Below are positions 9,059 through 17,326 of a stretch of 64,000 nt of DNA, one piece after another. The position numbers and the translations under genes are program-made. Each line of letters opens with the position of its first letter. Within the stretch, counting starts at the first letter, position 1. The notes under the pieces are model-generated. The model worked only from the letters and a program-made list of their open reading frames with translations. It did no database searches and had not been told where the DNA came from. The stretch is from Aedoeadaptatus ivorii (GTDB lineage Bacteria; Bacillota; Clostridia; Tissierellales; Peptoniphilaceae), in contig NZ_LR134523.1 in NCBI RefSeq assembly GCF_900638585.1, positions 1-64,000 of the forward strand, written 5' to 3'.

Positions 9059-9847
9059 ATGGACAAAGAAGCATATTACAGCATGGATCTCCCGCTCTCG
9101 AAAGAGACGCGCAAAGAACTTTTTGCGGAATATGCGGAAACCGGCGATAAGGAAACGCGCGATATCCTCATCGAGGAGCACCTGTATATCGCAGAAATTC
9201 TGGCGAAGAAATATACGGGCAAGGGCATCGACTACGACGATATCTTTCAAGTGGCCTCTATGGGCTTAATCTTTGCCGTCGAGCGCTACGATCCGAGCAA
9301 GGGATTCGAATTTTCTTCATTTGCCACGCCGACCATCATCGGCGAGATCAAAAAATATTTCCGCGACAAGGGCTGGACCATACGGGTGCCCCGCCGGGTG
9401 CAGGAGCTGTCGAAAAAGATCAACGACGCCAAGGTCACCCTGGCGCAAAAAGAACAGAAGACGCCGACGATCACAGAGATCGCCGAGTTTTTGGACGTCT
9501 CTACCGCCGAGGTCTTGGAGGTGATGGAGGCATCCAAGGTCTATTCGCCCGAAAGTCTCGATATGACCTACGATTCCGGCGGCGACGACCGCGAAATGAA
9601 CAAGGGCGATCGGATCGGCGTGGAAGAGAGCTATTTTCAAAAGGTCGAACTCAACGACTTTTTGGAGCGGGCCATGGAAAAATTTAACGACGTGGAAAAG
9701 ACCATTTTGATCGACCGCTATCATCACCGAAAGACCCAGGTTTCCATCGCGGAAAAATTGGGGATTTCGCAGATGACCGTCAGCCGCATCGAAAAAAAGA
9801 TTTTAGAGAAAATGCGTAAAGAAGTCGAAAAATCGGGAGAGATGTAA
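9059..9847 (+). CDS. Alternative RNA polymerase sigma factor (SigB/SigF/SigG type)
   Basis: A 262-residue sigma-70 family protein. Region 2 spans about 45-115, including DIFQVASMGLIFAVERYD and the -10 recognition segment FSSFATPTIIGEIKKYFRD. Region 3 follows, and region 4 ends with a helix-turn-helix VSIAEKLGISQMTVSRIEKK near 230-250. The size and lack of region 1.1 match the group 3 stress/sporulation sigma factors. It is third in a four-gene coupled operon. With no sporulation genes nearby a stress role is more likely, but the sequence does not decide this. Confidence 0.93.
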   Translation: MDKEAYYSMDLPLSKETRKELFAEYAETGDKETRDILIEEHLYIAEILAKKYTGKGIDYDDIFQVASMGLIFAVERYDPSKGFEFSSFATPTIIGEIKKYFRDKGWTIRVPRRVQELSKKINDAKVTLAQKEQKTPTITEIAEFLDVSTAEVLEVMEASKVYSPESLDMTYDSGGDDREMNKGDRIGVEESYFQKVELNDFLERAMEKFNDVEKTILIDRYHHRKTQVSIAEKLGISQMTVSRIEKKILEKMRKEVEKSGEM

Positions 9848-10467
9848 TGAACCGAAAGAGCAATGTGCTCATCCTGAATAAGCTCCTCTACGTGTTGGAA
9901 CTCGTGATGTGCGGCGTGATCATTTTGGGGATCGTGATGTCGATCCCCGATCTGTTCAAGTATATGCTCGCCATCGTAAACAGCTCAAAGGACTCCAGCT
10001 ACCAGCTGTTTCAGAATTTCTTAAGCCACGTCCTGTTAATGGTCATTGGCTTGGAATTCGTGGCGATGTTGATCGCCCACGAGGAATTTCAGATCATCTA
10101 CATTATGGTTATGGTGGTGGCGCGAAAAATGTTGGTCTATGGCGATACCACCACGGACCTGTTTATCGGCGTCGCCGGCATCGCCGTATTGTTTATCGTA
10201 CGCAAGTATTTTATGATGCACAAAATCCTCTCCAACGCCGGCGTGGGTATTTTTGAGGCGTCTACGACCCTAAAGGATGTAAACATCCATCTTGTCGAAG
10301 ACATCCCCGCCTCGGAGGGAACACTGGGGGACTATGTCTTTTCGCTGATGGAAGAAAACGACGCCGTGGAACCCGGTACGGTGGTCGAAGACGAACTCTA
10401 CGCCTATCAGATCGAAACCGTCGAAGAGGGCGGGATGCGTTTGATCGCCGTGGAGAAGAAAAAATAA
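9847..10467 (+). CDS. PsiE-like membrane protein with acidic C-terminal domain
   Basis: A 206-residue protein with about four hydrophobic segments in the first 135 residues and a soluble acidic C-terminal domain. The membrane part resembles the PsiE (phosphate-starvation-inducible E) family. The tail, from about 140 on, ends in strands reminiscent of the CorC/HlyC transporter-associated fold, a tentative likeness. Its ATG overlaps the sigma-factor stop, so it belongs to the sigma operon and may be its output or sensor. Function unknown. Confidence 0.65.
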   Translation: MNRKSNVLILNKLLYVLELVMCGVIILGIVMSIPDLFKYMLAIVNSSKDSSYQLFQNFLSHVLLMVIGLEFVAMLIAHEEFQIIYIMVMVVARKMLVYGDTTTDLFIGVAGIAVLFIVRKYFMMHKILSNAGVGIFEASTTLKDVNIHLVEDIPASEGTLGDYVFSLMEENDAVEPGTVVEDELYAYQIETVEEGGMRLIAVEKKK

Positions 10468-10513
10468 AAGAAATCCCGGTAAAAATATGGATAAACTATG
10501 TAATTATCATAGG

Positions 10514-10542
10514 TTGACAATATATAAGAGAGCAAGTAAACT
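10514..10542 (+). promoter_or_regulatory. tRNA-Arg promoter
   Basis: A consensus -35 TTGACA (10514-10519), 17-bp spacer and -10 TAAACT (10537-10542) place the transcription start 2-3 bp before the mature tRNA. Confidence 0.75.
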
Positions 10543-10551
10543 GGATGTTGT

Positions 10552-10628
10552 GGAGCTGTAGCTCAGTAGGATAGAGCGGTGCCCTCCTAAGGCGCGTGTC
10601 GGGGGTTCGATTCCTCTCAGCTCCGCCA
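10552..10628 (+). tRNA. tRNA-Arg (anticodon CCT)
   Basis: The cloverleaf folds with acceptor stem GGAGCTG/CAGCTCC, D-arm, anticodon stem GTGCC/GGCGC around loop CTCCTAA (anticodon CCT, reads AGG), T-arm with GGTTCGATTCC, discriminator G and an encoded CCA. It stands alone with its own promoter and is followed by a terminator. Confidence 0.95.
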
Positions 10629-10675
10629 TTGCATATCGGAAATCCGTTGAACGCTTTTCGATCGGGAAGAATAAA

Positions 10676-10710
10676 AAAGAACAATGTCCGAAAGGCTTGT
10701 TCTTTTGTTA
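10676..10710 (+). terminator. Hairpin downstream of tRNA-Arg
   Basis: Nine-bp stem AAAGAACAA/TTGTTCTTT (10676-10684 with 10697-10705), 12-base loop, then T-rich sequence. It lies about 50 bp after the tRNA. Confidence 0.65.
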
Positions 10711-10882
10711 TTTAATGGAAATTTCATATAAATTTCATACAATAGTCCGTATAATGTAATGTGAAATCGTAAGAATTTGTTTGGAATCGGGTAGGTATAG
10801 AGTGGATACCCGAATGAATCTGTTGCTTTACGAAGGCGTCGCAACGACGATCCTCCGTTTCAGTAAAGGAAAAGGTGATATC

Positions 10883-11377
10883 GTGGACAATAAAGAAAGA
10901 TCCCTTTCAGAAGTAATGAATTCGATCTACTTAAAATATAAACTAAACTTCTATCAAAATCTCTACCGCAACAACAGCAATCGGAAGGATTCCTTGACGG
11001 TGATGGAAAAGTTCTGTGCCGAGGCGATCTATGCGCTGCACGGCCCCACCATCAACCAGTTGGCGAGCTTTATCCGCGTCAGCCAACCCAATGCGGCCTA
11101 TAAGGTCAACAATTTGGTGAAAAAGGGCCATGTGGAAAAGGTGCGGAGCCAAAAGGACCGCAGACAGACCCATCTCTTTGTGACCGAAAAGTTTAAGACC
11201 TATTATCTGGTAAATTTCGAATACGTCGATACCATTATCGAACGCTTGAAGGAAAAGGTCTCGGAAGAAAAGCTCGAGGCCTTTCAAGAGGTGCTCGAGG
11301 CCATGGACGACGGTCTTTTGGAAGAGGTTTCCCGGGAGATGGACAAGCACTATTACAATCCGTATCTAAAAGGGTGA
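10883..11377 (+). CDS. MarR-family transcriptional regulator
   Basis: A winged-helix regulator of about 164 residues. The recognition region reads INQLASFIRVSQPNAAYKVNNLVKKGHVEKV, followed by the wing RSQKDRRQTHLFVTE and long dimerisation helices, all typical of MarR. The frame is open to a TTG at 10781, but the GTG at 10883 has an AAAGGTGA ribosome site and a normal MarR N terminus. A TATAAT box at 10750-10755 could be its -10. It is 4 bp upstream of a small coiled-coil gene; no obvious target is adjacent, so its ligand is unknown. Confidence 0.87.
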   Translation: MDNKERSLSEVMNSIYLKYKLNFYQNLYRNNSNRKDSLTVMEKFCAEAIYALHGPTINQLASFIRVSQPNAAYKVNNLVKKGHVEKVRSQKDRRQTHLFVTEKFKTYYLVNFEYVDTIIERLKEKVSEEKLEAFQEVLEAMDDGLLEEVSREMDKHYYNPYLKG

Positions 11378-11381
11378 TTCG

Positions 11382-11636
11382 ATGGACAAGGGACGCGTGC
11401 GCAAATACCGCAGACTGCAACAGGAAATCGAAGAGGCGCAGCGGGAATACACCGCTTCGTTTTTGCGCGCCTTAAACGAGCGGACCGATAGCGACGAGGA
11501 CATTCTCGCCTTAGAAGAGTCCCACGCGGTGCTTTTGGGTGAGATCGAAAAATTAAAGCGCATCCTCGCGCGTCCGTACGACATCGAAGAAAACGAGATC
11601 GAAAAATCCGATCGCCCCATGCGACCCGCGGAGTAA
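11382..11636 (+). CDS. Small coiled-coil hypothetical protein
   Basis: An 84-residue charged, mostly helical protein: residues 3-65 look like two antiparallel helices or a coiled coil, with an acidic C-terminal tail. It starts 4 bp after the MarR stop and ends at a terminator, so it is cotranscribed with the regulator. I do not recognise a family. Confidence 0.7.
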   Translation: MDKGRVRKYRRLQQEIEEAQREYTASFLRALNERTDSDEDILALEESHAVLLGEIEKLKRILARPYDIEENEIEKSDRPMRPAE

Positions 11637-11659
11637 AGAGACCTTCGGGTCTTTTTTTA
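11635..11659 (+). terminator. Terminator after the MarR operon
   Basis: AAAGAGACC-TTC(G)-GGTCTTTTTTT, a short stem with UUCG-type loop and seven T residues, overlapping the stop of the preceding gene. Confidence 0.85.
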
Positions 11660-11736
11660 TTGGATTGGGGGGCGCGCATTTTCCTCGCCCGGCAAAGGGG
11701 TATATCCCGAGTAGAAACAATAGAAAGGAAGATACT

Positions 11737-12012
11737 ATGGATATTCGTTTTGACGAATCGGCCCATCGCGCCTACGCCCTAGATGGCGACAAAGAAATCG
11801 GGGAAAGTACCTACTCCCCTTCGGAAAAGTATTGGATTATCGACCATACCGAGGTCGATAAGGCTTATGGCGGCCAAGGCATCGCCAAGAAACTGGTCGA
11901 TGCGGTGGTCGATGCGGCGAGAGAGCGGGGCACAAAGATCATGGCCACCTGTCCCTACGCGCTGAAACTCTTCCAATCCAGCGACGCCTACGACGACGTG
12001 CTCTACAAATAA
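11737..12012 (+). CDS. Small GNAT-like N-acetyltransferase (YidJ type)
   Basis: A 91-residue protein with the minimal GNAT acetyl-CoA-binding core: the strand WIIDHTEVDKAYGGQGIAKKLVDAVVDAARERG includes the pyrophosphate-binding pattern Gly-Gly-Gln-Gly-Ile-Ala. The end ATCPYALKLFQ is characteristic of the short YidJ/YjdJ group. The ATG at 11737 follows GAAAGGAAG; the frame extends upstream to 11665 but without a ribosome site. It stands alone between two terminators. Substrate unknown. Confidence 0.87.
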   Translation: MDIRFDESAHRAYALDGDKEIGESTYSPSEKYWIIDHTEVDKAYGGQGIAKKLVDAVVDAARERGTKIMATCPYALKLFQSSDAYDDVLYK

Positions 12013-12025
12013 GCCCATTCCATTC

Positions 12026-12063
12026 AACCCGTTTGTATCTTCGGATAGAAACGGGTTTTTTAT
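12026..12063 (+). terminator. Terminator after GNAT gene
   Basis: Stem AACCCGTTT/AAACGGGTT (12026-12034 with 12049-12057) with a 14-base loop and a T tract. Confidence 0.85.
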
Positions 12064-12132
12064 GCTTTTTTGTCTGTGTCTATGATATGATGAGCACAGA
12101 TAGGAATCAGATGTATGTATTGGGAGGATTGT

Positions 12133-13050
12133 ATGAAATTTGCGGAACGGGTCGCCGAACCCCTAAAGACCACCGGCGAAATCGGCATATTGCAGATGAA
12201 CATTACGGGGAAATGTAATCTTCGCTGCGCCCACTGTCACGTTATGAAAAATTCCGAGCACGAAATCATGTCCGATGCGACCTTGGACAAATGCGTAGAG
12301 GCGTTCGAAAAACACGGCTTTCGCACCGTCGACATCACCGGCGGAGAGCCCACCACCCATCCGAAGATCGTGCCCCTGTTAAAGAAGGCGCTCGAGACGG
12401 TGGACGAGGTGATCTTACGGACCAACGCCGTAGATATCGACGCGAACCCCGCGTTGATGGCGCTGTTGGACGAAGAAGACATCCACGTCGTGGTCTCTTT
12501 GCCCTGCTACACCCAGGAAAATGTGGACGCACAGCGGGGAGACGGCACCTATGAGAAGGTCCTCGCCAATCTGAAGCGACTGAACGAAATGGGATACGGA
12601 GACAAAAAGCATCTGTCCTTGGTCTACAATCCCCTCGGGGCATTTTTGCCCGGACCGCAAGTCGGTCTGGAGGCGGATTACAAGGAATACTTGGGCGAAA
12701 AAGGGGTCCGCTTTACCGATCTCTACACCATTACCAATATGCCCATGGGCTTTTTTGCGGACAAACTGAAGGAAGAGGGATTGGAAGCGGAGTATCGCAA
12801 ACTCCTCGAGGACAATTTCAATCCGGAGACGGTCGAAAATGTCATGTGTCGCTACCAAATCTCCGTAGATCCCGCGGGCAATATCTACGACTGCGACTTT
12901 CACCAGGCGGAGGGCATTCGCGCCAATGGCCCCCGCACCATCGACGAGGTGCTCGAATCAGACGACCTCGGCCGAGAAATCGTCTGGGTGGATTACTGCT
13001 ACGGTTGCACCGCAGGGAGCGGTTCCAGTTGCGGCGGCGCCTTGGAATAA
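12133..13050 (+). CDS. Radical SAM / Cys-rich protein, ArsS-like
   Basis: A 305-residue radical SAM enzyme. The iron-sulfur motif CNLRCAHC (CX3CX2C) is followed by the glycine-rich DITGGEPTTHP. The middle portion SLPCYTQENVDAQRGDG, LVYNPLGAFLPG and YTITNMPMG, and the end CDFHQAEG with CYGCTAGSGSSCGG, match the DUF3641 family that includes the arsenosugar enzyme ArsS. The ATG at 12133 has a GGGAGG site. No arsenic-resistance or arsenite methyltransferase gene is adjacent, so the substrate may not be arsenical. A strong convergent terminator follows. Confidence 0.88.
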   Translation: MKFAERVAEPLKTTGEIGILQMNITGKCNLRCAHCHVMKNSEHEIMSDATLDKCVEAFEKHGFRTVDITGGEPTTHPKIVPLLKKALETVDEVILRTNAVDIDANPALMALLDEEDIHVVVSLPCYTQENVDAQRGDGTYEKVLANLKRLNEMGYGDKKHLSLVYNPLGAFLPGPQVGLEADYKEYLGEKGVRFTDLYTITNMPMGFFADKLKEEGLEAEYRKLLEDNFNPETVENVMCRYQISVDPAGNIYDCDFHQAEGIRANGPRTIDEVLESDDLGREIVWVDYCYGCTAGSGSSCGGALE

Positions 13051-13060
13051 TTTGATACGC

Positions 13061-13100
13061 GCATTATAAAAGGAGTCCCGCAGGACTCCTTTTATAATGC
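13061..13100. terminator. Bidirectional terminator with 18-bp perfect stem
   Basis: GCATTATAAAAGGAGTCC (13061-13078) pairs perfectly with GGACTCCTTTTATAATGC (13083-13100) around a 4-base loop. It separates the plus-strand radical SAM gene from the minus-strand DUF3783 gene, and the stop codon of the latter lies inside the stem. Confidence 0.85.
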
Positions 13101-13622
13101 CTTTTTCAGCTGCTCGATGACGGCGAGGACGTCTTCTTCTTCCAAGTCGTCGCCCTTTAAGCGCAGCGCCTTGGACGCTTCGATCGCCTCTTCTCGCTCC
13201 TTGCTCGGCGCATCTTCCTGTTTTTTCAGGGCCTCTTTGACCAAGGGGAGCATCTGCGACCAGGCGTTGACCACGGCGTTTTCCCGCCGGATGTGGTGCA
13301 GCAGATATGCGAAGGTCCAGTCCTTGGAGGTTTCGGTGAGCGCCGCTTTGTGGGGAAAGATTTCGCCTTCTTTTCGGAGCGCGAGGAGCATATTCTGCAG
13401 CGCTTCCGAGGAAAGAGAGACGAACAGCAGCATTTCCTCTTGGATGGGCTCTGCGGTCTTTCCGGTCTTTTCGTAGCCTTCCAGCCCCGCGAGATAGCCG
13501 ACCAATTCGCCGATTTCATCTTCTTCTACCGCGCGGGTTTCGATGTCCATCGACTTCGCCACGCGCAGCAAGGTGTCTCTTCTATCGGGATCTTCGATCC
13601 CGTAATATACGATCTTTGCCAT
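13092..13622 (-). CDS. DUF3783 domain-containing protein
   Basis: A 176-residue cytosolic protein. The N-terminal 100 residues (MAKIVYYG... to LHHIRREN) resemble the DUF3783 family, small proteins of unknown function found in Clostridia. The C-terminal half is charged and helical. It is preceded on the minus strand by an aldehyde dehydrogenase gene 9 bp upstream, so the two form an operon. Function unknown. Confidence 0.75.
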   Translation of the reverse strand: MAKIVYYGIEDPDRRDTLLRVAKSMDIETRAVEEDEIGELVGYLAGLEGYEKTGKTAEPIQEEMLLFVSLSSEALQNMLLALRKEGEIFPHKAALTETSKDWTFAYLLHHIRRENAVVNAWSQMLPLVKEALKKQEDAPSKEREEAIEASKALRLKGDDLEEEDVLAVIEQLKKAL

Positions 13623-13631
13623 ACGGCCTCC

Positions 13632-15065
13632 TTATTGTTTCTTCGGATAAAAGACAGTTTGTATTTCGTAAAACTCTCGCAGGCCTTCCTCGGCCCCTTC
13701 GCGGCCGATGCCGCTTTCTTTAAACCCGCCGAAGGGCGCGTTTTGGGAACGCGTGCCATCGCCTACGATCACTTGTCCCGCGCGGATTTTGGCGGCTGCT
13801 GCCAGCGCCTCTTCGTCGTCGGGACCGAACACCATGGCGGAAAGGCCGTAAATGGTGTCGTTTGCGATCTGAACCGCATCGTCCACGTCGTCGTAGGGGA
13901 TCAGGCAGAGTACCGGCCCGAAGATTTCGTCCCGGGCGATGGTCATATGATTGTCCACATCGGTAAAGATCACCGGGTCCACGGCGTAGTCGCGGCCGTT
14001 AAATGTAGGAACTTCTCCCAATAGGACCTTGGCCCCCTCTTCGATGCCCAGCTTTACATAGCGACGCACCTTTTCGAATTGGTCTTTGCCGTTTAAGACG
14101 CCCACCCGGGTGTCGGGATCCTTGGGGTTGCCGAATGTGTATTCGTCGGTGAGATCTTTCAAAATGCGTTCGTAGCTCTCTTTTTCTGCGGCGGGTACCA
14201 GCATACGGCTGTGGGCCGAGCAAGTCTGTCCCACGTTCAGATAGAGAGTATCGAGCAGGCTCTTTGCGTACTTGCGCTTTTTCTCCTCGTCGATTCCCGG
14301 CAAAAAGAGGCCCGGGCTCTTGCCGCCCATCTCGAGCAGAATCCGCTTGGTGGTAGAGGTAAGCCCCAGGGCGCCCACTCCTTTGCCGCCGTCGGTGGAT
14401 CCGGTAAAGGAGATCGCATCGACGCGCGGGTCTTTGGCGAGGAGATTGCCGACCTCGCTCCCCTTTCCCGGAAGTAGGGTAAAGACCCCGGCGGGAAGAT
14501 TCGCCGCCGATGCCGCCTCGGCCCAGAAGTAGGCGGTCAGGGGCGCGGATTTCGAGGGCTTTAGGATGACGGAATTCCCCGCGAGTAAGGCGGGAATGAC
14601 CTTCCGGACGATTTGGCCGAAGGGGTAGTTCCAGGGCGTAAGCGCCGCCACGACGCCCAAGGGCCGGAGGTATACGTCGTATCCGTCCCGATGTTCTACG
14701 GTAGAGAGCGCCTCGTGATCGGCGAGAAAGCCGCGCATGGCGGGGGTGTAGATTTCGAGATGGCCCTTTAGGGCAAAACGCTCGGTGCATCCCAGTTCCC
14801 GCGCGAGGATCGGGGCGATCTCGGAATAGGCGCCCACGAGATACTCGACCATAGCGGCGACCGCTTCCCTCCGCTCGGCGGGATCGGTGTTCTGCCAGAT
14901 GTGATACCCCCGTACGGCGCTTTCGATGGCGCGGTCTACATCTTCCGGTCCGCTCCTGGGCACCCGGGCAATGATCGAAAGATCCGCCGGGTCTTCCACT
15001 TCGATATAGGCTTCACTCAGCGGCGCGGTGTAGCCGCCGTCGAGATACAGTTTGTCAAAATCCAT
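13632..15065 (-). CDS. NAD(P)-dependent aldehyde dehydrogenase
   Basis: A 477-residue aldehyde dehydrogenase that oxidises an aldehyde to the acid. The catalytic residues are present: Glu245 in LLEMGGKSP and Cys282 in VGQTCSAHSR; the oxyanion and cofactor motif TPWNYPFG is at 143-150 and FTGSTDGGKGVG near 220-231. It resembles succinate-semialdehyde or glyceraldehyde-3-phosphate non-phosphorylating groups; substrate cannot be assigned. It is cotranscribed with the DUF3783 gene and has an isolated minus-strand promoter region upstream. Confidence 0.93.
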   Translation of the reverse strand: MDFDKLYLDGGYTAPLSEAYIEVEDPADLSIIARVPRSGPEDVDRAIESAVRGYHIWQNTDPAERREAVAAMVEYLVGAYSEIAPILARELGCTERFALKGHLEIYTPAMRGFLADHEALSTVEHRDGYDVYLRPLGVVAALTPWNYPFGQIVRKVIPALLAGNSVILKPSKSAPLTAYFWAEAASAANLPAGVFTLLPGKGSEVGNLLAKDPRVDAISFTGSTDGGKGVGALGLTSTTKRILLEMGGKSPGLFLPGIDEEKKRKYAKSLLDTLYLNVGQTCSAHSRMLVPAAEKESYERILKDLTDEYTFGNPKDPDTRVGVLNGKDQFEKVRRYVKLGIEEGAKVLLGEVPTFNGRDYAVDPVIFTDVDNHMTIARDEIFGPVLCLIPYDDVDDAVQIANDTIYGLSAMVFGPDDEEALAAAAKIRAGQVIVGDGTRSQNAPFGGFKESGIGREGAEEGLREFYEIQTVFYPKKQ

Positions 15066-15219
15066 GGCTTCCCCTCTCTAATTTTCGTAAAGACTCGTGT
15101 TTTGTGTGGATTTTGCATTCCTCTATATAACTACCCGCGGCCATGGGCTTTAATCGAAGGACGCTCGATCGGCGAATTCTCGGAAAGGTGATATAATAGG
15201 TCGGGAAAGGGGAGCGGCA

Positions 15220-15546
15220 ATGAATATTTCGATACCGATGTTTAACGCGCTGATGGATTTTTTGGAAAAAGAAGACCCCGATTGTGCCGCCTCTCTCTAC
15301 GAGACGGCCGATGCGGAGTCCGACTATGTATTGGAGGCGATGGGGATTCGCGGCATGGAAGAAGTGGAGATCGACCCCGCGATTTTTGCCGGAAAAAAAG
15401 AGCCCCTATGCGCAGCGTGCGAGGAGGCCCTGGCGGCATACGACCCCGCGCTGAGCTATATCGATGCGCGGGAGTGCGGCAGTCTGGATTTGGTGCATGC
15501 ATTTTTTCAGCAGCTCTCCGAAACGGCGCCCGATCAACGGCGATAG
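15220..15546 (+). CDS. Hypothetical acidic protein
   Basis: A 108-residue, strongly acidic protein without signal or membrane segment. Three cysteines occur, two as CAAC near residue 65. A TATAAT box at 15192-15197 and a GGGGAG site precede the ATG. Its last 13 bp overlap the convergent HAD phosphatase gene. No family recognised. Confidence 0.65.
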   Translation: MNISIPMFNALMDFLEKEDPDCAASLYETADAESDYVLEAMGIRGMEEVEIDPAIFAGKKEPLCAACEEALAAYDPALSYIDARECGSLDLVHAFFQQLSETAPDQRR

Positions 15547-16175
15547 GCCTTCTGCTTGGACCAGCTTAGTTTCGTGTATCCTTCGGGAATCACGGCGGCA
15601 TTGATCAGATAACGGTGTTTTACGAGCTCCAGCATGGGGCGGTCGGCGGAGAGGGAGTCGCTATAGGCGACGCTGTTGTCGTAGTCGATCTCGATGCCCT
15701 TTTCGGTGAGATGGGCGAGGATATTGTCTACCTTTACCGCGTGTTTGTTGTTTTCCCCGACGATCCGATATTCTGCGTCGGTTTCGGTGCCGATAATATG
15801 GTCGAAGGGGAGAAAGTCTTTGATATATTGTAGATAGTCCTGGGCCGAAGCGGAGACCAACATCAGATAATAGCCTTCGGCTTTGAGGCGGCGGATCTCC
15901 TCGATCGCCTCTTCAAAGGCGTATGCCATCACATTGTCTTTTACAAAGGCCTTGAGTTCGGCCGGCGTATAGTGGCCGATCATAGAGAGGAATTCTTCTT
16001 TGATCGCCTTTTTTAAGTCGTCCCGCCGTCCGGCGAAGACGTGGCCCAGACAGTGTCTGTATAGATTTCTGCGAAACCCCGGCTTTTTCTTGGCGGTTTT
16101 TTCGTACAAGATCAGGATCGAATCCTTGGCGATGACGGTTTTGTCGAAGTCGAACAGGGCGATTTTTCGTTTCAT
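15534..16175 (-). CDS. HAD-IB family hydrolase (phosphoserine phosphatase-like)
   Basis: A 213-residue HAD phosphatase: motif I is FDFDKTV with nucleophile Asp9 and general acid Asp11; motif II is LVSASAQDYL; motif IV is VAYSDSLSADRPML. The arrangement, with a small helical cap after motif I, fits the IB subfamily (SerB-like). The C-terminal segment HRYLINAAVIPEGYTKLSW is typical of uncharacterised Gram-positive members. Physiological substrate unknown. Convergent with the preceding small gene by 13 bp. Confidence 0.88.
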   Translation of the reverse strand: MKRKIALFDFDKTVIAKDSILILYEKTAKKKPGFRRNLYRHCLGHVFAGRRDDLKKAIKEEFLSMIGHYTPAELKAFVKDNVMAYAFEEAIEEIRRLKAEGYYLMLVSASAQDYLQYIKDFLPFDHIIGTETDAEYRIVGENNKHAVKVDNILAHLTEKGIEIDYDNSVAYSDSLSADRPMLELVKHRYLINAAVIPEGYTKLSWSKQKAYRR

Positions 16176-16280
16176 TGTACCTCCTCGTCGTGGTTCTAAG
16201 GGTATTGTAAACCATCGGCGCGAAAAAGTCAGAGGGTATACCTTCGGGAAAGAATTTTGGTATAGTAGTAGGGTGTTGGC

Positions 16281-17318
16281 ATGGCGACGATTTTACACGT
16301 AGATATGGACGCATTTTTTGCGGCGGTCGAAATCCTCGACCGGCCGTCGCTTTCGCATGTGCCCCTCGCCGTCGGGGGCGATCATCCCTCGGGCATCGTC
16401 GCCACGGCGAGCTATGCGGCGAGAAAATACGGCATCCACTCCGCCATGCCCATGTTTATGGCAAAGAGCCTCTGCCCCGATCTGGTGGTGGTGCCTGCGA
16501 GAAAGGGGCGTTATAGCGAAAAGAGCCGCGAGGTATTTGCGATCCTCGCCTCCTACGGCTATCCGCTGGAGCAGGTCTCTATCGACGAGGCGTATTTGGA
16601 TCTTACAAAAGAGGAAAGGCCCGTTCCCACGGCGCGGGCCATGCAAGATCGGGTGCGAAAAGAGACCGGGCTCAGCATGAGCTGCGGCCTCTCGTACAAC
16701 AAATTCCTCGCCAAGCTCGCCTCGGATATGGACAAGCCGGCGGGCTTTACCGTGATTGAAAGAAAAGACGCCCCCGCGATCCTTGCGGCACTGCCGGTGG
16801 GAAAGATCCACGGCATCGGCGAAAAGACCGAGGAAAAATTGCATCATCTGGGCATCCATACCGGTGCGGACCTAAAGGCGCTGGAGCGGGAATTTTTGGA
16901 GCGGGAATTCGGCAAGTCCGGCCGCCTGCTCTATGAGCGGATCCGCGGAATCGACCGCCGCAAGGTAGAAACCGAGCGGAAGCGAAAGAGCATCGGCTGC
17001 GAGGAGACCTTTCGCGGCAATCGCGACCGCGATTTTTTTGTCGAAAAGCTCGCTGCCTATAGCCGAGAGACCGCAGAAAACATGGAAAAAAAGGGATTTG
17101 CCGGCGCCTATACCGTGACGGTAAAGATCAAGACGGCGGATTTCGAGATCCATACCAAATCCCGCACCTTCGAGCGGCCCGTCGTCGGCGCGGATGCCCT
17201 ATACGACGCCGCATCGACGCTGTTTTTTTCGCTCTACGAAGGCGAAAAGCTCCGCCTGTTGGGGCTGAGTGCGTCGAATCTCGTACAAACAGCCACGCGA
17301 CAATTGCGTTTTTTATAG
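16281..17318 (+). CDS. dinB: DNA polymerase IV (Y family)
   Basis: A 345-residue translesion polymerase. The palm has HVDMDAFFAAVE with the metal ligand Asp8, and SIDEAYLDL with the acidic pair near residue 103. The helix-hairpin-helix region KIHGIGEKTEEKL follows and the C-terminal little-finger domain is complete. Possible -10 TATAGT lies at 16261-16266. No LexA-like box was seen upstream. A hotdog thioesterase gene follows, its ribosome site overlapping the dinB stop. Confidence 0.95.
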   Translation: MATILHVDMDAFFAAVEILDRPSLSHVPLAVGGDHPSGIVATASYAARKYGIHSAMPMFMAKSLCPDLVVVPARKGRYSEKSREVFAILASYGYPLEQVSIDEAYLDLTKEERPVPTARAMQDRVRKETGLSMSCGLSYNKFLAKLASDMDKPAGFTVIERKDAPAILAALPVGKIHGIGEKTEEKLHHLGIHTGADLKALEREFLEREFGKSGRLLYERIRGIDRRKVETERKRKSIGCEETFRGNRDRDFFVEKLAAYSRETAENMEKKGFAGAYTVTVKIKTADFEIHTKSRTFERPVVGADALYDAASTLFFSLYEGEKLRLLGLSASNLVQTATRQLRFL

Positions 17319-17326
17319 GAGGTCCC

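Noticed and set aside
10781-10882. N-terminal extension of the MarR gene from TTG 10781
   Set aside because: It lies over the likely promoter (TATAAT at 10750) and adds residues not found in MarR proteins.
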